Counted from the stretch's first letter, positions 6,414-14,312 are shown. The stretch is DNA of 23,382 nt from CALCHX01 sp035761165 (GCA_035761165.1 DASTRO010000072.1:1-23382), one strand, 5' to 3'. Numbers and translations are program-made. Notes: a model not told the origin generated them from the letters alone.

Positions 6414-9119
6414 TCAGAAGGCGGCGCGCAGGCCGATGGCGATGGTGCGGCCGGGGACGATCGTCACGTTGTCCGGCTCGCCCACCTGGCGGTTGAGCAG
6501 GTTGTCGCCCGTGACGAGGAGGGCCAGCCCGCGACCGAGATCGCGGGCGGCGGCGGCGCGGAGCCGGGTGACGCCGTCGTAGTGGTGCCAGTAGTCGCGA
6601 AGCTGGGCGCCCACCGGCGCGCTCATCGTCGAGTCGGCGGCGAGATCCTCGACGAGGGCGAGCCGGTCGTAGTTCATCCAGTCCGCGGCGCGTGCCAGCG
6701 AGAGCGAGAGGAAGGAGCGGGCGTCGCGCCACGACGCGGTGAGGCTCACCGTGCGCGCCGGCACTTCGAGCATCCGGTCGCCCACGCGGAGGTCGCCGGT
6801 GTAGCCGGGCGTGACGCGCTGCACGCGGCTGCGCACGAACGTCACCGCGCTGGCGAGCGAGAGGGGCCCGGCCGTGGCCGTCCCCTGCAGCTCCCAGCCA
6901 CGGTTCGTGATCTCGCCGAGGTTCTGGAGCTGGTACGTCACGCGGCGGTTGGCTCCCGGCTCGCCGTCGTCGAGCGCATCCGGCGTGACGGCCACCGACT
7001 GCACCAGCCCCGACGCGCGCTGGTCGAAGCGGGTGACGTGCAGCGTGAGCGCGCGCCCCACGAAGAGGTCGGCGCCGGCCTCGATGCCGTCCTGCTGCTC
7101 GGGCCCGAGCGCGCCCGGCCCCACCAGGCGGCGCATGTCCACCCACGCCGCCTCGTGGGCCAGGGTGCGCGGCTGCCGGATCGCGCGGCCGTAGGCGGCG
7201 CGGAGCTTGAGCGTCGCACCGTCCATGTCGCGCACCCACGCTGCGCCGACCATCGGCAGCAGGCTCGCGTGGCTCGACGTGCCGTATCCCTGCGTGTGCT
7301 CCAGCCGCAGGCCACCCGTGACGTAGAGCGCCTCCCGCAGCGCCACGCTTCCCTGCGCGCTGAGCCCGGTGTTGCTGCGCCAGGCGGCCGAGGTGGGGTC
7401 GTAGCCGGGCGTCGCGCGTCCGAGCGCCGTGAGCGCCATCTCCGTGCGCTCGCGGAGCGCCGAGTGCTCGGCCAGCAGGGTGAGCGTGGCGCTCACCTGG
7501 TCGTTCGGCACGAAGCGCCCGCTGCTGCTGACGCGCAGCGTGGCGCGGTCGGCGCCGCCGCGGGCGGCGCGCAGCGCCGAGTCGGTGGCCGAGGGGATCG
7601 GGCCCCCCTCGTAGGCGACGTTGGCCAGACGGTAGCCGTCCACCCCCACCACCGCGGTGTGCGTCCAGCGTGCGCTCTGGGCGAAGGTGCCGGTCACTCC
7701 CACCGTGTACTGCCGCAGCCGCTGCGGCGCCGTGGAGTCCACCGCGTACATCGCGCCCTCGCCGTAGCGGGCCGCATCGTCGTGCTCCGGCGCCGGCTCG
7801 GCGCTGTCGGGGGTGTCCGGCGCCTCCGCGCCGGCGTCCGCCCACGGGTCCGTGCTGCGCACCGGGTCGGTGACGCCGTACGCCGGCGCGGGGGTGATGT
7901 CGGGGAGCAGCGGGCTGCGTGGCGCGCCCGCCTGCTCGGCGAAGAATCGCGCCGTGGCGGCGAGCGTCGTGCGCGCGCCGATGAGGCGCGCATCGGCGTG
8001 CGCGGCCAGGTGCCGGCTGTCGCCCCGCGGGATGAACTCCCCGATGCCGCTGGCCGAGAGGCCGAGCCCCAGCGAGCGGGCGTCGGAGCCGGCGCGCAGG
8101 GTGATGGCGTGGTCCTGCGCCAGCACGCTCTGGCCGGCGACGTCGCTCCGTGCCGCGCCGGCGACGCTGCGCACCGTGAGGCCGGCTCCGTCCGCGGCCA
8201 CGCCGTCGTGGCGGGTGACGATGTTGACGACGCCGCTGATCGCGTCGGAGCCGTAGAGCGCCGCGCCCTGCGGACCGCGGATGACCTCCACCCGCTCCAC
8301 CGCCTCGGGAGCGAAGCGCGTCAGCAGCAGCGGGTTCGCCACCTCGATGCCGTCCACGTACACCTTGGGGTAGCTGACGCCGAAGGAGCTGGCCCCGCGG
8401 ATGCTGCCGTAGCGCGCGACCAGCGTGGAGGGCGACTGCTCCCACAGCCAGAGCCCCGGTATCGCTCCGTCGAGGGCGCGCGCCAGCGTGGCGTCGCCGC
8501 GCGCGGTGAGGGCGCGGCCGTCGATGATGTCGAGGGCGATGGGCAGCGGGCGCTGCGGCCCGCCGGCCGCGCTGCCGGTGACGACGATCTCGTCGAGCAC
8601 GCTCGCCGGCTGCGGCACCGGCGGGGGGAGCGTGTCGGCCAGTGGGGCGCGGCGCGACGGCGCGAGGACGATCTGGTCCGCGCCGGCCACCACGGGCTCC
8701 ACCGCGGTGCCGCGCAGCAGCGTGGCCAGCGCCTCGCCGGCCGGCACGGCGGCGAAGGCAGCGCAGATGCGGCGGTCCAGCGGCAACAGCTCGGCGCTGT
8801 AGGAGAGGCGCAGGCGCGCCGCCACGGCCAGGCGGTCGAGCGCGGTGCGCAGCGAGACGTCGCGCACCTCCAGCGTCACCGGCCGATCGAGCGGCGTGGG
8901 CCACGCCCGGACCGTCACGGCGAGTCGGCCGGCGGCGGCGCCCGCGTCGCACCGCGTCGGCGCGGCGCGCGTGCGGACGTCGGAGGAGAACGCGACGCGG
9001 GTGGGCGCGGCGCGTGCCGCCGGTCCGGGCGCCACCAGTGCGCACACGGCCAGCACGCCGGCCAGCACGCCGGCGACGGGGCGGCCGTCCCGCCGCGTCC
9101 GCCGCGTGCCGCCCGGCAT
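6414..9119 (-). CDS. TonB-dependent outer membrane receptor with STN signalling domain (FecA type)
   Basis: This 901-residue receptor has a signal peptide (about 1-38), an STN domain (about 67-152: VTLEVRDVSLRTALDRLAVA, ending DQIVLAP), a TonB-box-like DEIVVTG at 176-182, and a plug (about 187-302) with YVDGIEVANP, VERVEVIRGPQGAALYGSDA and SGVVNIVTR. A beta-barrel extends to the C-terminal aromatic AIGLRAAF. STN domains pass ligand binding in the outer membrane to a FecR-type anti-sigma factor, and fecR lies directly upstream with only 2 bp between its stop and this ATG (9119). Longer in-frame extensions upstream overlap fecR and are not credible. The ligand is unknown; a siderophore or other chelate is the default for FecA-like receptors, but no Fur-box-like site was recognised. 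Confidence 0.92.
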   Translation of the reverse strand: MPGGTRRTRRDGRPVAGVLAGVLAVCALVAPGPAARAAPTRVAFSSDVRTRAAPTRCDAGAAAGRLAVTVRAWPTPLDRPVTLEVRDVSLRTALDRLAVAARLRLSYSAELLPLDRRICAAFAAVPAGEALATLLRGTAVEPVVAGADQIVLAPSRRAPLADTLPPPVPQPASVLDEIVVTGSAAGGPQRPLPIALDIIDGRALTARGDATLARALDGAIPGLWLWEQSPSTLVARYGSIRGASSFGVSYPKVYVDGIEVANPLLLTRFAPEAVERVEVIRGPQGAALYGSDAISGVVNIVTRHDGVAADGAGLTVRSVAGAARSDVAGQSVLAQDHAITLRAGSDARSLGLGLSASGIGEFIPRGDSRHLAAHADARLIGARTTLAATARFFAEQAGAPRSPLLPDITPAPAYGVTDPVRSTDPWADAGAEAPDTPDSAEPAPEHDDAARYGEGAMYAVDSTAPQRLRQYTVGVTGTFAQSARWTHTAVVGVDGYRLANVAYEGGPIPSATDSALRAARGGADRATLRVSSSGRFVPNDQVSATLTLLAEHSALRERTEMALTALGRATPGYDPTSAAWRSNTGLSAQGSVALREALYVTGGLRLEHTQGYGTSSHASLLPMVGAAWVRDMDGATLKLRAAYGRAIRQPRTLAHEAAWVDMRRLVGPGALGPEQQDGIEAGADLFVGRALTLHVTRFDQRASGLVQSVAVTPDALDDGEPGANRRVTYQLQNLGEITNRGWELQGTATAGPLSLASAVTFVRSRVQRVTPGYTGDLRVGDRMLEVPARTVSLTASWRDARSFLSLSLARAADWMNYDRLALVEDLAADSTMSAPVGAQLRDYWHHYDGVTRLRAAAARDLGRGLALLVTGDNLLNRQVGEPDNVTIVPGRTIAIGLRAAF

Positions 9120-9121
9120 CG

Positions 9122-10231
9122 TCACCGCCCCGCCGTCCCCGCGGCGCGCACGACGACGGTGTCGCCGCGCCGCTCCAGCTCCGCACCCAGCGCCAGCCCG
9201 ATGACGTCCAGCACGCGCTCCGCCGGCTCGCCCGCGAACGACGCGGTGAGATGGCGACCGGCGAGCGACGAGTCCTCGACCCGCAGCTCGAGCCCGTACC
9301 AGCGCCGCAGCTCGGCGGCCACCTCGGCCAGCGAGGCGTCGCGGAAGACGAGCTGGCCGCGCGTCCACGCCATCGCGTCGTCGCGCAGCGCGCCGCGGCG
9401 GGCCACGGCCTGGCCGCCCGCCTCGAGCACGCCGACGTCGCCCTGGTGCAGCACGACGCCGTCGTCGCTCCAGCCGGCTGCCGCGTGCAGCAGCACCGCG
9501 CCCTCGCGCACGGCGACCCGCACGCTGTCGTCGTCGTTGCGCACGGTGAACGCCGTCCCGACGTCGCGCACCGCGGCCGCGCCGGCACGCACGGTGAAGG
9601 CGTGGGCGTCGTCGTGCCGCACCTCGAAGTACGCCTCGCCGCGGAGCTCCACCTCGCGCGCCGGCGCCGCGTAGTCGGCGGCGACGACGAGACGGCTCCG
9701 CGGGCCGAGCACCGCCAGGCTGCCGTCGGGCAGGCGGAGCGAGTCGCGCTCGCCGACGCCGGTCTCGTAGACGCGTGCCTGGGCGAGCGCCGGCGCCTCG
9801 TCGCCGCGCCGGGCACTCCACCACGCCAGCGCGGCGGCCGACGCCACGGCGATCACCGCCGCCGCGCGCAGCGCCGGCGCGCGCCAGTGGGGCACCGGCC
9901 GTGGCTCGGCGGCGCGCCCGGCGCCGTCGGGGGACGGCCGGTGCAGCCGTGGCAGCGGCGCGTCGCCATCCCGCCGGGCCCGCGCCCGCGCCAGCGCCGC
10001 CTCCACGTCGATCTCCGCGGCCGGCGTCACGGCCAGCCGGTCGAGCGTCTCGTCGAGCGCGCGGACGAGCGCCGCGTCCTCGGGGTGCGCGGCCAGCCAG
10101 CGGCGCACCCCCTCCACCTCCTCCACCGGTGCCTCGTCGGCGAGATAGCGCGCCAGCGCCTCCCACTCGGGGGCGCCGCCGGCCTGGTGCAGGTCGCGGG
10201 AAGGGGGCTCGTGGGACGGGGGAGCAGGCAT
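9122..10231 (-). CDS. FecR-family anti-sigma factor / sigma regulator
   Basis: This 369-residue single-pass inner-membrane protein has a cytoplasmic N-terminal region with a WEALARYLADEA helix (about 23-34), a transmembrane helix at about 119-138, and the FecR domain at about 157-252 with SLRLPDGSLAVLGPRSRL, REVELRGEAYFEV and FTVRAGAAAVRDVGTAFTVR. The C-terminal DUF4974-like domain (about 292-365) begins FRDASLAEVAAELRRWYGL. Such proteins hold their partner ECF sigma factor until the outer-membrane receptor signals. The sigma gene is divergent across an 88-bp gap and the receptor gene follows 2 bp downstream, so all three parts are together. The ATG at 10231 is only 8 nt past a TATATA element, which suggests a leaderless mRNA. 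Confidence 0.93.
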   Translation of the reverse strand: MPAPPSHEPPSRDLHQAGGAPEWEALARYLADEAPVEEVEGVRRWLAAHPEDAALVRALDETLDRLAVTPAAEIDVEAALARARARRDGDAPLPRLHRPSPDGAGRAAEPRPVPHWRAPALRAAAVIAVASAAALAWWSARRGDEAPALAQARVYETGVGERDSLRLPDGSLAVLGPRSRLVVAADYAAPAREVELRGEAYFEVRHDDAHAFTVRAGAAAVRDVGTAFTVRNDDDSVRVAVREGAVLLHAAAGWSDDGVVLHQGDVGVLEAGGQAVARRGALRDDAMAWTRGQLVFRDASLAEVAAELRRWYGLELRVEDSSLAGRHLTASFAGEPAERVLDVIGLALGAELERRGDTVVVRAAGTAGR

Positions 10232-10319
10232 CGCAGCACTATATACACCGCGCCGCGGGAATTCCCTACTCGCCCCCGGCCCTTCCGAACTCCGCCGCCG
10301 GGCGCCTGTATTTCACGCG
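10232..10319. promoter_or_regulatory. Divergent promoter region between fecR and the ECF sigma gene
   Basis: For fecR, the minus strand carries GGGAATT (10266-10260) and TATATA (10245-10240) with a spacer of about 14, followed after 8 nt by the ATG. For the sigma gene, TGTATT (10307-10312) lies 7 nt before the ATG at 10320, and no Shine-Dalgarno sequence is seen. A perfect palindrome GGGAATTCCC sits at 10257-10266; GGAA cores are common in ECF -35 elements, so it might be read by the encoded sigma factor, but this is inference. Confidence 0.45.
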
Positions 10320-10871
10320 ATGCCCGACCTCGACCTCCTCGCGCGCCTGCGGGCCGGCGACGCCGACGCCTTCGACGAGATCTTCCGCGCCTGGTACGCG
10401 CCGCTCGTCCGCACGGCGGACGCCATGCTGCGCGACCGCGCCGTGGCCGAGGAGCTCGTGCAGGACGTGCTGCTGGAGCTGTGGCGCCGCCGCGAGTCGC
10501 TGACGGCCGACGGCTCGCCGCAGGCGTACCTCTTCCAGTCGGTACGCAACCGCGCGCTCAACCACCTGCGCCACGCGCGCGTGGCCCGGCGCGGCGAGCC
10601 GCACCTGATGGTGGAGCCGTCGCCGCGCCCGGCGGCCGAGGCGCGACTCGTGGAGGCGGAGATCGAGGTGGCGCTGCGCGCGGCGGTGGACGCCCTCCCG
10701 CCACGCTGCCGCGAGGTCTTCGAGCTGAGCCGCGTCCATGGCCTGCGCTACAGCGAGATCGCGCAGACGCTGGGCGTCTCCGTGAAGGCCGTGGAGGCGC
10801 AGATGGGGAAGGCGCTGCGCACGCTGCGCGAGCGGATGGCGCCGTGGCTGCCGAAGGGCGGGCGCCTGTGA
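10320..10871 (+). CDS. ECF sigma factor, RNA polymerase sigma-70 family (FecI/Bacteroides-type)
   Basis: This is a 183-residue extracytoplasmic-function sigma factor. Region 2 covers about residues 5-85 (DLLARLRAGDADAFDEIFRA, then AEELVQDVLLELWRRRESL and the promoter-melting AYLFQSVRNRALNHLR). Region 4 covers about 115-172 (ALPPRCREVFELSRVHGLRY, SEIAQTLGVSVKAVEAQMGKAL, the -35-reading helix-turn-helix). There is no region 3 or C-terminal extension. It is divergent from fecR and the STN-type receptor, its likely anti-sigma and sensor. The ATG at 10320 has no visible Shine-Dalgarno sequence but a -10-like hexamer 7 nt upstream. Confidence 0.95.
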   Translation: MPDLDLLARLRAGDADAFDEIFRAWYAPLVRTADAMLRDRAVAEELVQDVLLELWRRRESLTADGSPQAYLFQSVRNRALNHLRHARVARRGEPHLMVEPSPRPAAEARLVEAEIEVALRAAVDALPPRCREVFELSRVHGLRYSEIAQTLGVSVKAVEAQMGKALRTLRERMAPWLPKGGRL

Positions 10872-10886
10872 GCGGCGCGGCCGCGG

Positions 10887-10909
10887 TCGGCGCCGACACC
10901 CGGCGCCGA
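10887..10909 (+). terminator. Hairpin after the ECF sigma gene
   Basis: A 9-bp perfect stem TCGGCGCCG / CGGCGCCGA (10887-10895 with 10901-10909) around the loop ACACC lies 15 nt past the sigma stop. No strong U tract follows, as is common at this GC content. It probably separates the sigma gene from the MarR gene. Confidence 0.5.
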
Positions 10910-10942
10910 GGGCCCTGGGGTGCTATCCTTTGGACGATCCTC

Positions 10943-10967
10943 GTTGCATCACGACCACTGTTGCAAC
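10943..10967 (+). promoter_or_regulatory. Possible MarR operator upstream of the marR-type gene
   Basis: GTTGCA (10943-10948) and TTGCAAC (10961-10967) flank a centre near 10955, and GTTGCAAC (10960-10967) is itself palindromic. The site lies about 40 nt before the MarR ATG, where an autoregulatory site is expected. The symmetry is imperfect and binding is inferred. Confidence 0.3.
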
Positions 10968-11004
10968 ACTCAACGGTCGCACCAGCCGTGCGACGGAGCC
11001 CGAT

Positions 11005-11517
11005 ATGGCCGGACAGCTTCGCCAGCAGCTCAAGCAGCGCCGACCCTTCCGCAGCATCGAGGCGGAGGTCTTCCTGAACGTCCTCCGCACCTCGACCACC
11101 TTCGTCGGACAGCTCGTGGAGGTGCTGCGCCCCTACGAGCTCACGCAGCCGCAGTACAACGTGCTGCGCATCCTGCGGGGCGCCGGCGCGGCGGGGCTGC
11201 CGTGCGGCGAGGTGGGCGAGCGCATGGTGAGCCGCGAGCCCGACGTCACGCGCCTGCTGGACCGCATGGAGCAGCGCGGCCTGGTGGCGCGGGCCCGCGA
11301 CGCCGCCGACCGTCGCGTCGTGACGGCCCGGCTCACCCCCGAGGGGCTGCGCCTGGTCGATGCGCTCGACGAGCCGGTGGAGGCACTGCACGCGCGCCAG
11401 CTCGGGCACCTCTCGGCCGACGAGCTGCGCACGCTGAACATGCTGCTCGAGTCGGCGCGCAACGAGCGCTCGATGGACGGGGAGGTCGACGAGGAGATGG
11501 TCGAGGCGGAGGACTGA
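11005..11517 (+). CDS. MarR-family transcriptional regulator
   Basis: This is a 170-residue MarR protein. Helices at about 16-42 (dimer interface) lead into LTQPQYNVLRILRGAG (46-61), then the winged helix-turn-helix at about 66-108: EVGERMVSREPDVTRLLDRM (recognition helix) and RGLVARARDAADRRVVTARL (wing, with the conserved DxRR). The C-terminal helix returns to the dimer interface and the protein ends in an acidic tail (DGEVDEEMVEAED). I choose the ATG at 11005 because GGAG sits six bases upstream. A TTG at 10930 would add 25 residues unlike the family. The cytochrome gene follows after 175 bp in the same direction and is a possible target; no ligand can be inferred. Confidence 0.9.
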   Translation: MAGQLRQQLKQRRPFRSIEAEVFLNVLRTSTTFVGQLVEVLRPYELTQPQYNVLRILRGAGAAGLPCGEVGERMVSREPDVTRLLDRMEQRGLVARARDAADRRVVTARLTPEGLRLVDALDEPVEALHARQLGHLSADELRTLNMLLESARNERSMDGEVDEEMVEAED

Positions 11518-11692
11518 GCCCACCGGGACGCGCCCGGCGGGCCGTCGCTCCCCACCGCGTCAGCGGTGGTGGTGGTCGTCGCGTAGTGTGAGGCGGTCGC
11601 TGTTGTCACGACCATTTCACGCGCCGTGGCTGGCCGACGCCCATCGCCCCGGCCCGTCCGCCGCCCTGCCCCGACCTCGTGAGGAGCCGCCC

Positions 11693-12487
11693 ATGTCGCA
11701 TCGCGTGCTGGCCAGGCGATCCCCCCTCCTGCGTGCCGCCCTGGCCGCCCTCCTGGCAGCCGGCGTGCCGATCGCCGCGTTCGCCCAGCCGACCCGAGAG
11801 CCGCCGCCGCCCCGCAATCTGCAGGTGCTGCCGAAGGACATCCCGCGCGGCTCGCTGACGCGCATCATGCGCGGCTTCACGCAGGCGCTCGGCGTGCGCT
11901 GCCAGTACTGTCACGTCCCCGCCGCGACGCCGGGGGACGGGCAGGAGCGGCTGGACTTCGCGCTCGACGACAAGCAGACCAAGCGCACCGCGCGCTTCAT
12001 GCTGCGCATGGTGGACAGCCTCAATCGCGCCGTGCTGCCGACGCTCGCCACGCGCCACGATCCGCCGGTGCGCATCGCCTGCGTCACCTGCCACCGCGGC
12101 TCCCCGCTGCCGCAGACGCTCGATGTCGTGCTGGCCGAGACGATCGACCGCGCCGGCGTCGACTCGGCGGTCGCGCGCTACCGGGAGCTGCGTGAGAACA
12201 TGGTCTCGGGGCGCTACGACTTCCGCGAGACGACGCTGAACGAGCTGGCGGCGCGGCTGGCCGACGGGGGGCGCACGGCCGAGGCGATCCGGATGCTGCA
12301 GATGAACCAGGAGTTCTATCCGAACTCCGCCGCGATCGACGTGGCGCTGGGCGACGTGTACCGGCAGCGCGGCGAGCGCGACCAGGCGATCGCGCACTAT
12401 CGCGCGGCGCTGGTGAAGCAGCCGGAGAATCGGCAGGCACAGCGACGGCTGGACGAGCTGCAGCGGGAGCGGCCGCCGGAGCGGTGA
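11693..12487 (+). CDS. Exported two-haem cytochrome c (reaction-centre cytochrome-like) with C-terminal TPR
   Basis: This 264-residue protein has a signal peptide (LRAALAALLAAGVPIAAFAQ, cleavage near 31) and two CxxCH haem sites, CQYCH at 70-74 and CVTCH at 130-134. The segment NLQVLPKDIPRGSLTRIMRGF just before the first site is typical of the family annotated after the photosynthetic reaction-centre cytochrome c subunit, which is widespread in non-phototrophic Acidobacteria and Gemmatimonadota. Met59 or Met103 could be axial ligands. From about 185 on, two TPR-like units follow (LNELAARLADGGRTAEAIRM and AAIDVALGDVYRQRGERDQA). The ATG at 11693 has GAGGAG six bases upstream; a longer frame from 11588 would put 35 residues before the signal peptide. 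A periplasmic electron-transfer or assembly role is likely. No reaction-centre genes are in the window. Confidence 0.88.
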   Translation: MSHRVLARRSPLLRAALAALLAAGVPIAAFAQPTREPPPPRNLQVLPKDIPRGSLTRIMRGFTQALGVRCQYCHVPAATPGDGQERLDFALDDKQTKRTARFMLRMVDSLNRAVLPTLATRHDPPVRIACVTCHRGSPLPQTLDVVLAETIDRAGVDSAVARYRELRENMVSGRYDFRETTLNELAARLADGGRTAEAIRMLQMNQEFYPNSAAIDVALGDVYRQRGERDQAIAHYRAALVKQPENRQAQRRLDELQRERPPER

Positions 12488-12613
12488 GGGGAAGCGACGA
12501 GGGGAGAGGGAGGAGGGTACGCCGAGCGACGATTCGGTGATGCTCGTGTGGTGCGTGGGGGCGATCGTGGAATTCGGGGGGGGCCCCGCGCCCCGGTCCA
12601 TCCGCCGCACCCT

Positions 12614-12648
12614 CGCCGCTCGCCGCTCGCCGCTCGCCGCTCGCCGCT
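12614..12648 (+). repeat. Heptanucleotide tandem repeat (CGCCGCT x5)
   Basis: Five exact copies of CGCCGCT lie in the 235-bp gap between the cytochrome stop and the next start. The rest of the gap is purine-rich then pyrimidine-rich, with G runs near 12575 and C runs near 12700. No promoter or gene was recognised. Repeat number could vary by slippage, but no frame depends on it if the downstream start at 12723 is right. Confidence 0.75.
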
Positions 12649-12722
12649 CCTGCCCGCCACTTCCCTCGCCTCTCCTTTCGGGTAGACTTCGGGCCCGCCC
12701 CCCCCTCCCCGTCGTCCTCCCG

Positions 12723-13499
12723 ATGCGCTCCACGCAGCTCACGCTGCTCCGGACCGTGCTCCACGCCGCACAGGCGGCCTGCGAGCACGGCGCTGCCGCC
12801 ACACTCGATTCCGCCCACCTGCGCGCGCTGCTCTTCGAGCGGCTGCTGGAGGGCGGCTGCACGCTGCTCGAGCCGATGGGCGAGCCGGGGCAGGGGCGGC
12901 TGCTGCGGCTCGACGACGCCGTCGTGCGCACGGAGCGGGTCGCCCTGCCGGTGCCGGGCGGCGGCCGTCGCCGTGCCCCGCGGCCGCCCGACCTCCGCAT
13001 CTGGGCGCCGGAGCGGCTGGAGCTGGACGTGCACGCACGCGGCACCTTCGCGCGGCCCGGGCGCGAGGCCGGCGCGGTGTTGCTGCAGCGGCTGGCCCGG
13101 CTCGGCCGACGGGAGAGCGACGCACTCCTGCTCGCCTGCGACCGGCGCAGCTACGACCGCCTGCGCTGGTTCCCCGGTCGGGCTGCAGTGGCGACCGACG
13201 ACGCCCAGGGTGGGCTCGCGCGGCGCCGTCGCGAGTCCGTGCGGAGTGACGGCGACGAGCCGAGCGCGCTGCGTGCCCTCTGCGCCGCGGTGCTCCCCCC
13301 GTCCGCCTCACTCGGCGCGGAGCCGACCGAGCATGCGGTCGAGGTCGGCCGGGGGACGGTGTACGAGGCGCGTGCGGTGGTCACGCCGATGGTGTTCGGA
13401 GTGCAGCGCGTAGTGGCGGCGCTGTGGCTCAGAGGTGGCGCGAGATCACGGTCCGAGCTCGACACCGAAGCACTCCAGCTCGACGCCTTCGCGTCCTGA
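12723..13499 (+). CDS. Hypothetical protein, 258 residues
   Basis: I do not recognise this protein. It has no signal peptide and no membrane helix. It is Arg/Leu/Ala rich, with a helical N-terminus (LTLLRTVLHAAQAACEHGAA, then LRALLFERLLEGG), a strand-like centre (PDLRIWAPERLELDVHARG) and a segment LLLACDRRSYDRLRWFPG at about 138-155. The C-terminal part (YEARAVVTPMVFGVQRVVAA) looks globular. The ATG at 12723 is chosen because the in-frame extension upstream translates the CGCCGCT repeat into low-complexity sequence. No Shine-Dalgarno sequence is evident. Coding on this strand is supported by its length and by the absence of a recognisable protein in the antisense frames. Confidence 0.6.
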   Translation: MRSTQLTLLRTVLHAAQAACEHGAAATLDSAHLRALLFERLLEGGCTLLEPMGEPGQGRLLRLDDAVVRTERVALPVPGGGRRRAPRPPDLRIWAPERLELDVHARGTFARPGREAGAVLLQRLARLGRRESDALLLACDRRSYDRLRWFPGRAAVATDDAQGGLARRRRESVRSDGDEPSALRALCAAVLPPSASLGAEPTEHAVEVGRGTVYEARAVVTPMVFGVQRVVAALWLRGGARSRSELDTEALQLDAFAS

Positions 13500-13535
13500 C
13501 GCGTGGCTCCGGGCGCCGTCTGTCGCCCTTGCGTG

Positions 13536-13578
13536 CGATATATCGACAATGTATCGTCTGGCGCGGCGATATATCGCC
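13536..13578 (+). promoter_or_regulatory. Twin palindromic operator upstream of the PadR gene
   Basis: CGATATATCG (13536-13545) and the perfect 14-bp palindrome GGCGATATATCGCC (13565-13578) have centres 31 bp apart, about three helical turns. A weaker dyad, GACAATGTATCGTC, lies between them. They end 27 bp before the padR ATG in otherwise GC-rich DNA. PadR regulators commonly bind AT-rich dyads in front of their own gene, so autoregulation is likely. Confidence 0.6.
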
Positions 13579-13605
13579 GACCTATCTCTGAGTGGAGGGA
13601 GCGAC

Positions 13606-14199
13606 ATGTTCGGTTCGATGCACGCCGAGTGGGGCTGCCGCGGCCGGGGGCGCGGCGGCTGGGGCTTCGACCCCGACTTCAGCGCCTGGTTCGGGGGTGG
13701 GCCCGGCGCACAGCACGGGCGCGGCCCCCGCGGACGCGGCGGCCGCATGTTCGAGCAGGGGGACCTCAAGTACGTCATCCTCCGCCTGCTCGACGAGAAG
13801 CCCCGGCACGGCTACGAGATCATCAAGGAGCTCGAGGACCGCTTCGGCGGCGCCTATTCTCCCAGCCCTGGCACGGTCTACCCGACGCTGACGATGCTCG
13901 AGGACCTGGGCTACGCCAGCGCCCGGACGGAGGAGGGCGGGCGCAGGATCTACGAGATCACCGACGCCGGGCGCCAGTACCTCCAGGAGCACCGCTCCAC
14001 GGTGGAGGAGATCTTCGAGCGCATCGCCCACTTCGGCGCCCGATTCTTCAGCGAGCCGATGATGGAGCTCAATCACGCCTTCAAGGACCTCGGCCGCGCC
14101 ACCTACGGCGCCGCCACCCGCACCCCGCGCGACGCCGAGCGCGTGAAGCGCATCGCGGAGATCCTGCGTCGCGCCGCTGCGGAGATCACGGCGCTCTGA
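13606..14199 (+). CDS. PadR-family transcriptional regulator with Gly/Arg-rich N-terminus
   Basis: This 197-residue regulator has a Gly/Arg/Trp-rich N-terminal tail (1-47), then a PadR winged helix at about 50-125: GDLKYVILRLLDEKPRHGYE, IIKELEDRFGGAYSPSPGTV, YPTLTMLEDLGYASARTEEG and the wing GRRIYEITDAGRQYL. A C-terminal helical dimerisation region follows. The tail contains Cys11, His6 and His37 and recalls the metal-responsive PadR protein YqjI, whose N-terminal tail is His rich. Metal sensing here is only a possibility. The ATG at 13606 has GGAGGGA five bases upstream, and the twin palindromes lie just ahead. No target gene follows in the same direction, so it may act mainly on itself or elsewhere. 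Confidence 0.9.
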   Translation: MFGSMHAEWGCRGRGRGGWGFDPDFSAWFGGGPGAQHGRGPRGRGGRMFEQGDLKYVILRLLDEKPRHGYEIIKELEDRFGGAYSPSPGTVYPTLTMLEDLGYASARTEEGGRRIYEITDAGRQYLQEHRSTVEEIFERIAHFGARFFSEPMMELNHAFKDLGRATYGAATRTPRDAERVKRIAEILRRAAAEITAL

Positions 14200-14285
14200 C
14201 CCCCGCGCACGGGCCGGCCCCCGGACTGCGGGTGGCCCTCCCGTTCCGCGGCGACGCGCCGTGGGTGGCACGAGGCGCGGCGGTC

Positions 14286-14303
14286 GCGAGCCGGCCGGCT
14301 CGC
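14286..14303. terminator. Palindrome between convergent padR and luxR-type genes
   Basis: GCGAGCCGGCCGGCTCGC is a perfect 18-bp palindrome (7-bp stem with a GGCC loop) in the 113-bp gap between two convergent genes. It could terminate transcription from both sides. U tracts are weak. Confidence 0.5.
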
Positions 14304-14312
14304 CCCCGTTCG

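Noticed and set aside
6582..9674. Very long plus-strand open frame antisense to the TonB receptor and fecR
   Set aside because: It is a shadow of the high-GC coding strand: the product is Arg/His/Glu low complexity with no domain, while the minus strand encodes clear receptor and FecR motifs.
11693..12487. Part of a photosynthetic reaction-centre operon
   Set aside because: The cytochrome family is common in non-phototrophs, and no puf, bch or crt gene is in the window.
12488..12722. In-frame upstream extension of the 258-residue protein starting at 12537
   Set aside because: It would translate the CGCCGCT array and G/C runs into low-complexity sequence; the ATG at 12723 is more natural.
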